From Hyphomicrobiales bacterium (GTDB taxonomy: Bacteria > Pseudomonadota > Alphaproteobacteria > Rhizobiales > Methyloligellaceae), in assembly GCA_021775575.1 (NCBI GenBank), contig JAJFHO010000019.1:1-33588 (forward strand): a DNA stretch of 33,588 nucleotides, read 5' to 3'. How positions within the stretch are numbered: position 1 is the first letter of the stretch; every line of letters begins with the position of its first letter. A model generated the notes under the pieces. It was not told the DNA's origin, made no database searches, and saw nothing but the letters and a program-made list of their open reading frames with translations. The translations under genes were made by a program, and so were the position numbers. Below, piece after piece: positions 6,529 through 15,189 of the stretch.

Positions 6529-8079
6529 ATGGGTCTTATTGACGGATTCGAGTATGACATTTTCATCAGCTACGCCCATGACGACAATCTCGGCTATCTG
6601 GTCAACGATCCAGCCGAAGGATGGGTGCTCGACTTCGCCAAACGGCTGAAGCAGGACCTGTCGCGGCAACTCAAGAAGGAAATTGGGAAGGCCGGCCGGG
6701 ATCTGGAGATATTCTGGGACAAGGACAGCCTGCAGCAGGGCGAGCCGCTCGACTGGGAATTGAACGACCATGTCGAGAATTCGGCCATATTCTGCATCTT
6801 CATGTCACAAAACTATCTCGATTCCGCATGGTGCAAGCAGGAACTGGATTGGTTCTTGAAGACCATGGACACCAGAAAAGACCGGCTGATGCGCGAGCAT
6901 GCCGGGCGCTTGTGGCCGGTAATCGTCGTTGGCGTGGGTCCAACTGCGCAAGCGGACTGGCCGGATTCGCAAAATGTGCTGCAGCGCGCGGAGCCATTTG
7001 ATTTTTTCCACGCGAATGAGAAATCGGGCGATCCCCGATACGCCTATCCCTCGATCGTTATCAATCAGGATCGATGCTTTTACGATGAATTCACCAAGCT
7101 GGGCACGATGCTGTCGCGGCGGATCAAGAAGGCGCTGGAGAAAGAGTCTGCCGCGCCCGCCGAAAGCCAGGACAGCGCCGATGAGCCGCGCTCCGGCGAT
7201 ATCGTGCCTTATACCGGCGATGTGATCCTACTCGCGACCGATGACCTTGCGCAAAAAGCCAGGCGTCTCGAAGCCCAGTGCCATGAAGCCGGCATCGGCG
7301 CGGTGCGCGCCGAGCAGTTCTCGGCCGATGCCCTGGAGCCGGTGCTCAATTCCGCCAAGGCCGTCGTGGCGATGCTGGGCGTTTATCCCGGCGCCGACGA
7401 GGAGGACAAGGTGAAAGCGTTCCGGACCGCGCGCGACGTCGCGTCGGAGATGAAAATCCCCTTCCTGCCCTGGATGCAAAAAGGTCTGAAACCGGCCTTC
7501 ATTGACGATGACTTTGAAAACTACAAAAGCTTCGTGACCGAGATGCAGGCTTCGCTCGTCCCGGGCGAGATCGGCGATCTTGTCGACAGGCTCAAGAAGG
7601 AGACAGCCACAACCACCGATGAACCCGACGCGGCGCCGGTGGAGCGGCGGGTCAAGCTGTTTATCGATGCCGCCAAGATCGACATCGACATCGCCCAGCA
7701 GATTCAGGAGAAGCTGAGAAGCCACAGCATCTCGGCGCGGACCTACCTGCCTCAGGCCAACGCGGACCAGAAGGCCCATAATGAACAATGGAATAATCTC
7801 GTCGAGAAATGCGACGGCATTATTCTCGTATCCGGTCAGATCGACATTGACGCCATCGACGACAAGCTCGACCAGATTCTGCGGCTTTCCGCGAAACGCC
7901 GGGCGGTAAAGAAGGCGGAGATTTCGGTGGCCATCATCGACGCTCCGCCGCCATCGGGATTTTATGTCCAGGAGCCGGGTGTGCAGATCATCACGGCCGA
8001 CGACGAAATGGGTTTTTCGGGCATTGTCGAATTTATCAAGGGACTGCAGACGGAAGGTGGCTCGAACGCGGCCGCCTGA
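6529..8079 (+). CDS. TIR-domain protein with two further degenerate TIR-like domains, 516 aa
   Basis: Residues 5-150 form a TIR domain: FEYDIFISYAHDD at the start, FWDKDSLQQGEPLDWELNDHVENSAIFCIFMSQNYLDSAWCKQELDWF through the middle. Glu105 in WCKQEL is at the position of the catalytic NADase Glu of TIR domains, so NAD cleavage is possible. After a Glu/Ala/Asp linker (about 205-225), residues 228-320 (GDVILLATDDLAQKARRLEAQCHEAGIGAVRAEQF) and 375-500 (RRVKLFIDAAKIDIDIAQQIQEKLRSHSISARTYL) look like two divergent TIR-like alpha/beta domains lacking clear catalytic motifs. ATG 6529 is preceded by GAGG. The nSTAND ATPase follows 31 bases later, a typical sensor-effector pairing. Adaptor rather than enzyme function remains possible. 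Confidence 0.88.
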   Translation: MGLIDGFEYDIFISYAHDDNLGYLVNDPAEGWVLDFAKRLKQDLSRQLKKEIGKAGRDLEIFWDKDSLQQGEPLDWELNDHVENSAIFCIFMSQNYLDSAWCKQELDWFLKTMDTRKDRLMREHAGRLWPVIVVGVGPTAQADWPDSQNVLQRAEPFDFFHANEKSGDPRYAYPSIVINQDRCFYDEFTKLGTMLSRRIKKALEKESAAPAESQDSADEPRSGDIVPYTGDVILLATDDLAQKARRLEAQCHEAGIGAVRAEQFSADALEPVLNSAKAVVAMLGVYPGADEEDKVKAFRTARDVASEMKIPFLPWMQKGLKPAFIDDDFENYKSFVTEMQASLVPGEIGDLVDRLKKETATTTDEPDAAPVERRVKLFIDAAKIDIDIAQQIQEKLRSHSISARTYLPQANADQKAHNEQWNNLVEKCDGIILVSGQIDIDAIDDKLDQILRLSAKRRAVKKAEISVAIIDAPPPSGFYVQEPGVQIITADDEMGFSGIVEFIKGLQTEGGSNAAA

Positions 8080-8110
8080 GCAGGTTGTCCGTCAATTGTG
8101 CGCATGAATC

Positions 8111-11100
8111 ATGGACACCGCTGAACAGGAGAAAACCGGTCCGGCCGTCGTTGCGGCGCGGCGGCGGCCCCAATTCCCCTACCCGGGGCTGCGCGCGTTC
8201 GAGGACAATGAAGCGCGGATTTTCTTTGGCCGCGACCGCCATATCGACGAGATTCTGGAACGATTGGCAACCTCGCATTTCGTTCCCGTGATCGGTCCGT
8301 CGGGTTGCGGAAAGTCATCCCTGATCCGAGCCGGCGTAAACCCCGCGCTTCGCGCCGGCCGCTACTATGACGCCGGGTCGCGCTGGCGCATTGCGACAAT
8401 GCGCCCGGAGAATTCTCCGATATGGAATCTGGCCAGCATATTGTGCGGGCTGACGCGCCAGGAAGACGAGCCTGAAGATTATGAGGCGATCAGCCGGGTG
8501 TCGACGATGCTGCTCGCGGACCCGGACGGTATCGAGGAATTCCGGCAGGAATCGAGCCTTGGCGACGACGAGAACGTCCTGCTCGTCGTCGATCAGTTCG
8601 AGGAGCTGTTTAATATCGAGAGCGACGCCGAGCGCGACGCCACCGAAGTGTTCATATCGATCATCCTGAATATCTTCGAAGAAAAATTCGACCGGATTCA
8701 CTGCATCATCACGATGCGAACCGACAATCTGGGCGACTGCGCCCGTTATCCGGGCCTTGCCGATGCGATCAACCAGACCCTCTATCTGACGCCCAATCTG
8801 ACCGAGGAGGAAATGCGTGAAGCGGTCGAGCTTCCCGCAATCCGGTTTGGCGGGACCTTCGAGGACGGTCTTATCGACCGCATACTTGAGGACATGACGC
8901 ATGAGGTCGACCAGCTGCCGCTGATGCAGCATGTCATGCAGCGGATCTGGACGACATTCGACGGCGCCGGCGACGCGCCGAGGGTTTTCACCCACGCGCT
9001 CTATGAAGCCTTCGGCTGCATCGCCGATACGGTGAACCTTCACGCCGCTGAACTGCTCGAGACGTTGAGGCCCGAGCAGAGCGTGTTCGTGCCGATCCTG
9101 TTCCGCCAGCTGACCGAACGCCGGCTCGGCGGCGCTTTTCAGGATGTGCGCAGGCCTACATTATTCAAGGATATCGCGCTTGTGGCCGATCTGAGCGCGG
9201 ATGCGGGGCAAGAGGCGCTACGATCCGTCGTCGATCATTTCCGCGCTCCCAACGCGCTTTTTCTGCGGCCGCAGATGACCGAACGCGCCGTCATCGATGA
9301 CGACACCAGCATCGATATCGTCCACGAATGCCTGATCCGCAAATGGGACAAACTGAAGGAATGGGTTGAGCAGGAGTCGAAATCGGTCCAGGACTTGCGC
9401 GATCTCGACAGCCAGTCCAAGCGCTTCCGCGCAAGGCGTTCCGATGCCGCGGCCACGCCGGACGACGCCGTGGCGGAATCAACCGATGAAAGCCAAAGTC
9501 ACTGGCTGCGCCGGATGTTCAGCGGCGGCAGGCGATATCTGGACAAGGAAGCGGCAGACGAGTTGCTGCGCTGGCGGCGGCGGGAGAAGCCGAATGCGGC
9601 CTGGGCCGGGCGCTACGGGATCGCTCAATCGCGCTTCGACCAGGCGATGGCGTTTCTCGACTCGAGCCACAAGAGGCACCAGCGCCGCAAATTTGCCACA
9701 TCCGGGGTCGTCGCGGTCACGGTCGTCGGCCTATTCTACTATATTTTGTCGAGCGTCCAGGAGCGCGCGGCTCTCGAACGCTCCCAGGTCTCGCTGATAT
9801 CCAGCGACCTGACCCACAGCGCGCGCCTGCTGTCGCCCGACATGACGAAGGGCAATCTGGAGCTATGGTCGAGCCAGTGGACGGGGTCCGATGTAAAGGC
9901 GTTCGAGAAAGACTATCCGCGCCTGAAACTCTGGCTCGATGCGCAGAAATCGATTCAGGAGGGCAACCTCAACCTGATGCTGGTCCCCGACAAGGGAAGC
10001 AGCACCGGGCCGATATTCCGGCCGGAAATAGCATCGGGCGAAATTCTCGGGCTCGATGCCCACCCCGACGGCAAGATCTGGGCGGTTCTCAGCCGCCGCC
10101 GCGTGCGGCTGGTCAGTGAAACCGGCGCGCCGATAAGGGACCGCGAGTGGACGTTTGCCGAAGGAACGGGCCAAGTGGACAGCCCCCGGGCGAACCGGCT
10201 TACCGGCGGCAATCACGTGGTGGCGTTTCATCCGGAAGGCAAATTCATTCATGTCATCAGCGACAGCCGCATTGTCAGGCGGATACCGGCCGGTGGCGGG
10301 AAGATGACAACCGTAAGGCTGCTTGAAGGCGCGATTGTCCGCAGCGCCCTGTCGCCGGACTGCGCGATGATGGCCGTCGTCAGACGGCTTTCGGGAGACG
10401 ATTCCGGAGCCTATGAGGTTGAAATTCTGGACCTTTTGCAGAACCGGCGGACGGGCGTCTTCCGCATCGGCGCGGGGCGTGGAAAACTAACCGCCATCTC
10501 CTACGATGCCGCAAGCAGCGGCCTGCTGGCCCTCGTTTTCAACGACACCCATGTAACACAGTGGCGCGTGCCGGAGGGCGATGGCGGGATGGCAAGCCCG
10601 GCCGTGGCCTTCACGTCGCCTGTCGAGGGCATCCACAAAATACAAATGTCGCGGGACGGCGCCTGGCTGGCAGCTGTCACCGACAGCATCGGTCATTTGT
10701 GGCACATGAGCGCCATCAAAACCGAGGGCAACGCGGACGAACCGCCCGTAATCGGGCCGACGCGGTCGCTGTTCGGCTACTCGCTGCCGATAAAATTGTT
10801 ACGATTCCTGGGTGGCGGCGAACTTCTCACGGTTCGTCAGAATGGCGAAACGCTGGTCTGGCGTTACGATGACGGTCTGTCGTTCCGCCGGCTGGTGAAC
10901 GAGCCGAGCGAACCGCTATACCAGACGGTGAGCCGGTCGGGCCGCCTCAGCTTCATCGACAAGAGCGGATCCTTCCTGCACCGCAATTTATGGCCTCCGC
11001 GCGATGACCGGTTCGAGATCAGGAAGCTTGCGGGGCTGGCGACCAAAATGAGCATAACCGAGGATGGCAGGATTATCGCGATCGGTTATGAGGATGGCTC

Positions 11101-12301
11101 GATCGAGCTCGTGACCCCCTATTTGCTGAAAGACAAGCAGCGTATCGGTTTCCGGTCCTTGCTGCCGACATCGCAAAGCCAGGGCGGTATCAAGCCCGCG
11201 GCCGCCGCCGGGGAATATCGCCGTGATCCAAGAGCAATCGGCCAGTTGGCCCTCTCCGGGAACGGCGCTACGGTCGTCGGCCTTCGCGATGACGGAACGC
11301 TCATTACCTCGACAAAAGGTGACGGGGACGCCGGCGCCTATATCACCGCGCAAACAGCGCCCCGGGCGTTGACCGGAGAGAAGGCCATTGCCCGCCTGGC
11401 GCTTTCTCCGGACGGCCGGCAGCTGGCAATATTGTCCGACATTGGCGAAGCCTCGGAGGCACAAGCAGCGGACATGGCCGCGCTGCGAGCGAGCCAACTG
11501 TCCTTTTATTCACGCGTCGGCGGCGCATGGGTCCCCTCGCCAAACCCGCCGAAGGTATCGACGGACTCGGCAATTTGCAGCATTGCCTATGGTTCGGGCG
11601 GGGACCATTTCGCAGCCGGCACAATCGGCGGCAATCTCTATGTCGCCAAAATCAAGAGCGGACGGGTGAGTAATTTCGGCAAGCCGCTCCAGTCTTTTCC
11701 GGGCAACTCGGTCGCCGCCATTCTGTTCGCCCGGCCGCAAAGCCAACTGCTGATCACGACGGTCCTGGCGGGGTTCAACGCGCCCAGCAAGTCCTGCCGC
11801 CATGCCGGCAGCCACCAGAATGCCGGAGATTCCCGATCGGTCGAGCAGCATGAGGTGGACAGAGATGTAAAAATTGCCGTTGCCAGGCTTGACGGCTCAC
11901 CGATACCCGCCGGCGTCAATCCGGGAAGCCTGCCCTCGCCGACGCTGCTGTTCCGTGGCATGTCCTTCCTGCCCGGGAGCGAAACATTACTGGTCACCGA
12001 TGTTGATCTTCTGGGCGAAAAGATAAAGGTCCGGTTTTTCGATCTGTTCCCCGCCGACGTCGCCAAAGTAGAAATTCAGGATACGTTCCGTGGCGAAATC
12101 GATCCGTCGAGATTCGTCGATCCGAAAATTCTGCGGCCCGACCGCAGAACCGCAACTGGCAAGCCCGACCTCTTCGCGGCCAAGATTGGCTGCCAGGATG
12201 ATCAGCAAACATGCTGGATGATCGTTCCGACAATATTGCGCAACCGGATGCTGGTTTTCGCCTACCGAAATCTGAAACGGGCGCTGCCCCCGGCGGATTA
12301 G
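8111..12301 (+). CDS. nSTAND1-type ATPase with transmembrane segment and C-terminal beta-propeller, 1396 aa
   Basis: The N-terminus PYPGLRAFEDNEARIFFGRD is the standard entry to nSTAND1 NTPases. Walker A is GPSGCGKSS (about residues 62-70) and Walker B VLLVVDQFEELF (Asp161), followed by winged-helix-like and sensor segments up to about 430. A hydrophobic stretch near 527-546 (SGVVAVTVVGLFYYIL) is probably a transmembrane helix. From about 640 to 1250 there are at least eight WD40-like blades (LDAHPDGKIWAVLS, VAFHPEGKFIHVIS, IQMSRDGAWLAAVTD, LALSPDGRQLAILSD). This suggests a membrane-tethered sensor with a ligand-binding propeller and a cytosolic switch ATPase, signalling to the adjacent TIR protein (inference). 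The start lacks a clear Shine-Dalgarno. The stop directly abuts a transposase remnant, so the C-terminus could have been altered by insertion. Confidence 0.88.
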   Translation: MDTAEQEKTGPAVVAARRRPQFPYPGLRAFEDNEARIFFGRDRHIDEILERLATSHFVPVIGPSGCGKSSLIRAGVNPALRAGRYYDAGSRWRIATMRPENSPIWNLASILCGLTRQEDEPEDYEAISRVSTMLLADPDGIEEFRQESSLGDDENVLLVVDQFEELFNIESDAERDATEVFISIILNIFEEKFDRIHCIITMRTDNLGDCARYPGLADAINQTLYLTPNLTEEEMREAVELPAIRFGGTFEDGLIDRILEDMTHEVDQLPLMQHVMQRIWTTFDGAGDAPRVFTHALYEAFGCIADTVNLHAAELLETLRPEQSVFVPILFRQLTERRLGGAFQDVRRPTLFKDIALVADLSADAGQEALRSVVDHFRAPNALFLRPQMTERAVIDDDTSIDIVHECLIRKWDKLKEWVEQESKSVQDLRDLDSQSKRFRARRSDAAATPDDAVAESTDESQSHWLRRMFSGGRRYLDKEAADELLRWRRREKPNAAWAGRYGIAQSRFDQAMAFLDSSHKRHQRRKFATSGVVAVTVVGLFYYILSSVQERAALERSQVSLISSDLTHSARLLSPDMTKGNLELWSSQWTGSDVKAFEKDYPRLKLWLDAQKSIQEGNLNLMLVPDKGSSTGPIFRPEIASGEILGLDAHPDGKIWAVLSRRRVRLVSETGAPIRDREWTFAEGTGQVDSPRANRLTGGNHVVAFHPEGKFIHVISDSRIVRRIPAGGGKMTTVRLLEGAIVRSALSPDCAMMAVVRRLSGDDSGAYEVEILDLLQNRRTGVFRIGAGRGKLTAISYDAASSGLLALVFNDTHVTQWRVPEGDGGMASPAVAFTSPVEGIHKIQMSRDGAWLAAVTDSIGHLWHMSAIKTEGNADEPPVIGPTRSLFGYSLPIKLLRFLGGGELLTVRQNGETLVWRYDDGLSFRRLVNEPSEPLYQTVSRSGRLSFIDKSGSFLHRNLWPPRDDRFEIRKLAGLATKMSITEDGRIIAIGYEDGSIELVTPYLLKDKQRIGFRSLLPTSQSQGGIKPAAAAGEYRRDPRAIGQLALSGNGATVVGLRDDGTLITSTKGDGDAGAYITAQTAPRALTGEKAIARLALSPDGRQLAILSDIGEASEAQAADMAALRASQLSFYSRVGGAWVPSPNPPKVSTDSAICSIAYGSGGDHFAAGTIGGNLYVAKIKSGRVSNFGKPLQSFPGNSVAAILFARPQSQLLITTVLAGFNAPSKSCRHAGSHQNAGDSRSVEQHEVDRDVKIAVARLDGSPIPAGVNPGSLPSPTLLFRGMSFLPGSETLLVTDVDLLGEKIKVRFFDLFPADVAKVEIQDTFRGEIDPSRFVDPKILRPDRRTATGKPDLFAAKIGCQDDQQTCWMIVPTILRNRMLVFAYRNLKRALPPAD

Positions 12302-12470
12302 GATCGGGACTCTTAACCAAAATATCACGGTTGCCGCGATCGCGATCGTGCTCATGAAGGCGTGGGCGCGGCGGTCTTATCGGGTGGCAATCCGCCGCCA
12401 GTCCTTGGGACGGCCGAACATGCGCTCGATGCGATTTCGCAGCTTATACGCCTGTGCTTTCGGCGCTCGA
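12302..12470 (-). pseudogene. IS5-family transposase C-terminal remnant
   Basis: On the minus strand AQAYKLRNRIERMFGRPKDWRRIATR is the conserved C-terminal signature of IS5-group transposases. In the same frame TAA (12377-12379) replaces the usual Tyr codon, and beyond it DRRAHAFMSTIAIAATVIFWL continues the family ending. The family's final stop is also lost, since the frame reads through as LRVPI. No catalytic DDE portion is recognisable upstream, so only a decayed 3' fragment remains. It lies immediately after the nSTAND stop codon. Confidence 0.82.
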
Positions 12471-12640
12471 ACCGCGCGCCAGTGAGCCAGAAGTGGTAAT
12501 CTGCCACGGTGAACTCCCGTCAGTTGGGTGTTGGAAACACATCCGCGACGCCACGGGAATCCCTTTTTTGAGCCTGAACTTGGGGGTGATACGCATACGC
12601 TACATCCTGCGATCACTGCGAATAATTTGATGACGAGGAC
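12471..12640. other. Non-coding stretch, probably further IS remnant
   Basis: The 170 bases between the transposase fragment and the GNAT start hold no convincing gene. The minus ORF 12377-12616 continues here, but its N-terminal half (MIAGCSVCVSPPSS...) does not look like transposase. This is likely degraded element or flanking DNA. Confidence 0.4.
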
Positions 12641-13168
12641 ATGATCGACGAGATTGAAATACGCGAAAGCCTGCCAAGTGACGTTGCCTCGATCGAGAAG
12701 CTTTATCCAGACGCGTTCCCCGATGAGGATTTGCTGCCTTTGGTGAGGGAATTGCTGAGGGAAGAACCAATCGTTCTCTCACTTGTCGGGATTACTGATC
12801 GGGCTCTCGTGGGGCATGCCATATTCACGGCATGCAGCATTGCCGGAAGAACTGATAAGGTTGCGCTCCTGGGACCGCTCGCCGTCGCTCCAGCTCGGCA
12901 AAGGCAGGGCATCGGCAGCGCAATCGTCCGTGCAGGCTTTCGCAAGTTGGAAAATGCCAGCGTGACTCAAGTCTACGTGCTCGGCGACCCTGCCTATTAT
13001 GGGCGCATGGGTTTTGAGGCCGATGACGGCGTCACACCACCATATCCCCTGCCAAAGGAATGGTGCGGGGCATGGCAATCGATCAGCCTGCGCGATGCCA
13101 GGCCGCCTCTCCACGGCAAGCTTTCGGTGCCGCGGCCATGGCTCCAACAGGCCTTGTGGGCGCCTTGA
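12641..13168 (+). CDS. GNAT-family N-acetyltransferase, 175 aa
   Basis: GNAT fold of the YhbS-like type: IEIRESLPSDVASIEKLYPDAFPDE at the N-terminus (beta1-alpha1), VGHAIFTACSI (beta4), then LLGPLAVAPARQRQGIGSAIVRAGF, which contains the acetyl-CoA pyrophosphate-binding motif (Q/R-x-x-G-x-G/A) at about residues 86-96, and VLGDPAYYGRMGFEAD (beta6 region). ATG 12641 has GAGG close upstream. It is convergent with the minus-strand maturase pair. Whether it belongs to the peptide system, for example as modifier or self-protection, or is an unrelated passenger next to IS debris cannot be decided. Confidence 0.85.
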   Translation: MIDEIEIRESLPSDVASIEKLYPDAFPDEDLLPLVRELLREEPIVLSLVGITDRALVGHAIFTACSIAGRTDKVALLGPLAVAPARQRQGIGSAIVRAGFRKLENASVTQVYVLGDPAYYGRMGFEADDGVTPPYPLPKEWCGAWQSISLRDARPPLHGKLSVPRPWLQQALWAP

Positions 13169-13242
13169 AACAATAGTGCGGCCCAGCCACCGCTCGTTTA
13201 TGGGTCCTGAGCCTGGGGTCGGGCTCCCGGATCGCAAAAAAC

Positions 13243-13887
13243 TCAGCCGGCCAGCAGCAGCAGCTTGATCTGCACGCTGTCGGATTGCCCGCCCGGCGCT
13301 TCCTCGACGATCAGCCTGTCGCGCCGCCACACGATGCCCTCGCCCGGTTCAATAACGAGCTCCACGCGGCCTTCCGCCCGCTGTCCGGCCTTCATCCCGA
13401 TATGCGCCCTATGCGCGTGATCGTCGAGATTGAGCCAGGCGCAGCGGGTCCACGCGTCGGGTTCGTCCAATCCGGCCGATTTTGCGGCCGCCGCGCAAAT
13501 ATCCATCCCCGGTTCGCTCGCCGGCGGCGCGGCCGCCTGAAAAACCGCCTCGACGGGTTTTGCGAAACCCTCCTCGGCTAGCTGCAACAGCATGGTCAGC
13601 GCATCGAGCGCCTTCCAGTCCTCTTCGCCGCCGCAGCCCTGCGCCGCCGCTCCCGTCAGGACAGGAATCTCGGCAAGCCAGAGGCGCTCATGGAGATGGT
13701 TGGGAATAGAGAAATAGCGTATCGCCGGAGTGTCATGCTCCGTGTCGCCGCCCTGGTCCGCCGCCCCGGCGGTAAAGCCCTCGATATTCCGCAGCTTGTT
13801 CGCGATATCGCCGCCGTCCAGATAGAGTCGCGAGCCCTCGACCCGGAAGGCGCCGGCGCGCCCGGATATGGCGATCGCCGCGTTCAC
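13243..13887 (-). CDS. Unrecognised protein coupled to the radical SAM maturase, 214 aa
   Basis: The start is taken as GTG at 13887, forming a 4-base GTGA overlap with the maturase TGA (13884-13886); the longer ORF-track start would lie inside the maturase gene. The sequence has an N-terminal beta-rich part (AIAISGRAGAFRVEGSRLYLDGGDIANKLRNIEGF), a HERLWLAEIPVLTG segment, a helical part (DWKALDALTMLLQLAEEGF), and a beta-rich C-terminus (RVELVIEPGEGIVWRRDRLIVEE) ending LLLLAG. No family was recognised and there is no signal peptide or membrane helix. The tight coupling implies a job with the maturase, such as peptide recognition or release. Confidence 0.75.
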   Translation of the reverse strand: MNAAIAISGRAGAFRVEGSRLYLDGGDIANKLRNIEGFTAGAADQGGDTEHDTPAIRYFSIPNHLHERLWLAEIPVLTGAAAQGCGGEEDWKALDALTMLLQLAEEGFAKPVEAVFQAAAPPASEPGMDICAAAAKSAGLDEPDAWTRCAWLNLDDHAHRAHIGMKAGQRAEGRVELVIEPGEGIVWRRDRLIVEEAPGGQSDSVQIKLLLLAG

Positions 13888-15095
13888 TGCGCCGGGTGCC
13901 GGGCCGGCTGATTGCCCCAGCGTTCCGCGTCGAGGTCCCGCTCGCAGGCCGCCAGCGCGACCTCTGTGAGGATCTGCACGGTATAGCGGCAAAACATCGT
14001 TTCAGTGGTTTCGAAGGAACCCGTCTCGAACAGCTTGTTGGCCGGCGCCCCGCCGCCGCAAACCGGGAAAAAGGCGCAAGCCTCGCGGCAGTTGCTCACG
14101 CCCTTCCCGATTGCGGCATTCATGGCGATGAAATTATCGGATCGAGCCATGTCCGCGATTTCGTCGTTCAGCACATTGCCGAATACAAAGTCGCCAAACT
14201 GCTTGTTCTCCATGCCGAGCAATTCCGGCGAGAAGGTGGAAAGATCGCCATTGGCGGCAACCGTTGTGATGGCAAAGGGGCGCGTCTGCTGATTGACCGG
14301 CTCGTCGCCGCCCTCTCTCAATATATTGCCGAAAGCCTGCGCGAAATCACGCACCGATCTGATCTCGTCGCTGTTCGTCGCCAGCTCCAGGAAACGCTCC
14401 ATGAAACCGCGGTAAAGGGCCTCGCAGCGCCGGTCGGCAAGCGACGATTCGCCATGCGCGCCCTCGAGCTCCTCCACATTGAAGCAGATGTCACGGGCGC
14501 CATGGACGCGGTAGAAATCGAACAGCTCGTCGGGAAAGAACAGCGCCTCGCGCGTCAGAACGCTGATGACGTGAAACCCGACATCCTTCTCCCTCAGCAA
14601 TTGCAGGCCCTTGACGGCGCTGTCCCAGGTCCCTTTTCCGGCGCGGGTGACACGATTGGCGTCATGCAGCCGCTTCGGCCCGTCGATACTCACGCCGACG
14701 GTCACGCCGGGCCGGGAAAACAGCTCGCACCAGGCATCGTCGATCAGCATGCCGTTGGTCTGAAAACAATGCGTGATGCGGGTCTCCGCGGGAAGGTGCT
14801 TTTCAGCCAGCGCGAATGCTTTTTCATAATAGGCGGGCGGCAGGACAAGCGGCTCGCCGGCATGCCAGACGAGCGAGATCTGGTCGCCGACGAGACCGGA
14901 GCTGGCGCATCGATCGAAGGTGGCCGCCATCACGTCTTCGCTCATCCGGCTGTTGTCGGAACGTGACGGCAGATAACAATATTTGCAGTCGATATTGCAG
15001 AAGGGAGTCGGCTGAAGAATCAGCAGCTCAATCGCCGGGTCACCGGGCGAATCGGCACCGGGGCACTCCTCGATACGCGTCTTTCGCGATGTCAT
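13884..15095 (-). CDS. grrM: Radical SAM/SPASM peptide maturase, GrrM/OscB-like (cyclophane-forming)
   Basis: The CxxxCxxC cluster motif is in PFCNIDCKYCYLP (Cys33, Cys37, Cys40 from the chosen start), followed by VWHAGEPLVLP, FQTNGMLID and VGVSIDGPKRLHDANRVTRAGKGTW, typical of peptide-modifying radical SAM enzymes. TFSPELLG and the C-terminal SPASM region NCREACAFFPVCGGGAPANKLFETGSFETTETMFC match the GRRM-type cyclophane maturases, which join an aromatic side chain to the beta-carbon of the residue two positions later. The start is placed at ATG 15095 (MTSRKTRIEECPG); the ORF extends to 15164, but the extra residues look non-coding. The gene lies between tRNA-Ala and the coupled unknown protein. 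The probable substrate is the WxN peptide at 5975-6253, and possibly the WRN peptides. Confidence 0.88.
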   Translation of the reverse strand: MTSRKTRIEECPGADSPGDPAIELLILQPTPFCNIDCKYCYLPSRSDNSRMSEDVMAATFDRCASSGLVGDQISLVWHAGEPLVLPPAYYEKAFALAEKHLPAETRITHCFQTNGMLIDDAWCELFSRPGVTVGVSIDGPKRLHDANRVTRAGKGTWDSAVKGLQLLREKDVGFHVISVLTREALFFPDELFDFYRVHGARDICFNVEELEGAHGESSLADRRCEALYRGFMERFLELATNSDEIRSVRDFAQAFGNILREGGDEPVNQQTRPFAITTVAANGDLSTFSPELLGMENKQFGDFVFGNVLNDEIADMARSDNFIAMNAAIGKGVSNCREACAFFPVCGGGAPANKLFETGSFETTETMFCRYTVQILTEVALAACERDLDAERWGNQPARHPAQ

Positions 15096-15189
15096 TGCAC
15101 TCGATCGCTTCCGATGTGGCCGAACCAGTCTCCCACAATATGGGGAGCCGGACCACCGATCCAAACAGAATGAGGGAAGGCGAAAGACC

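Noticed and set aside
13209-13226. Hairpin GAGCC/GGCTC between the convergent GNAT and maturase-partner genes
   Set aside because: The stem is only 5 bp, and the adjacent A/T run is on the wrong side for a terminator of either gene.
13888-13992. Longer N-terminus of the maturase partner
   Set aside because: It would overlap the conserved end of the radical SAM gene with Arg/Gly/Pro-rich shadow sequence. The GTGA-coupled start is more plausible.
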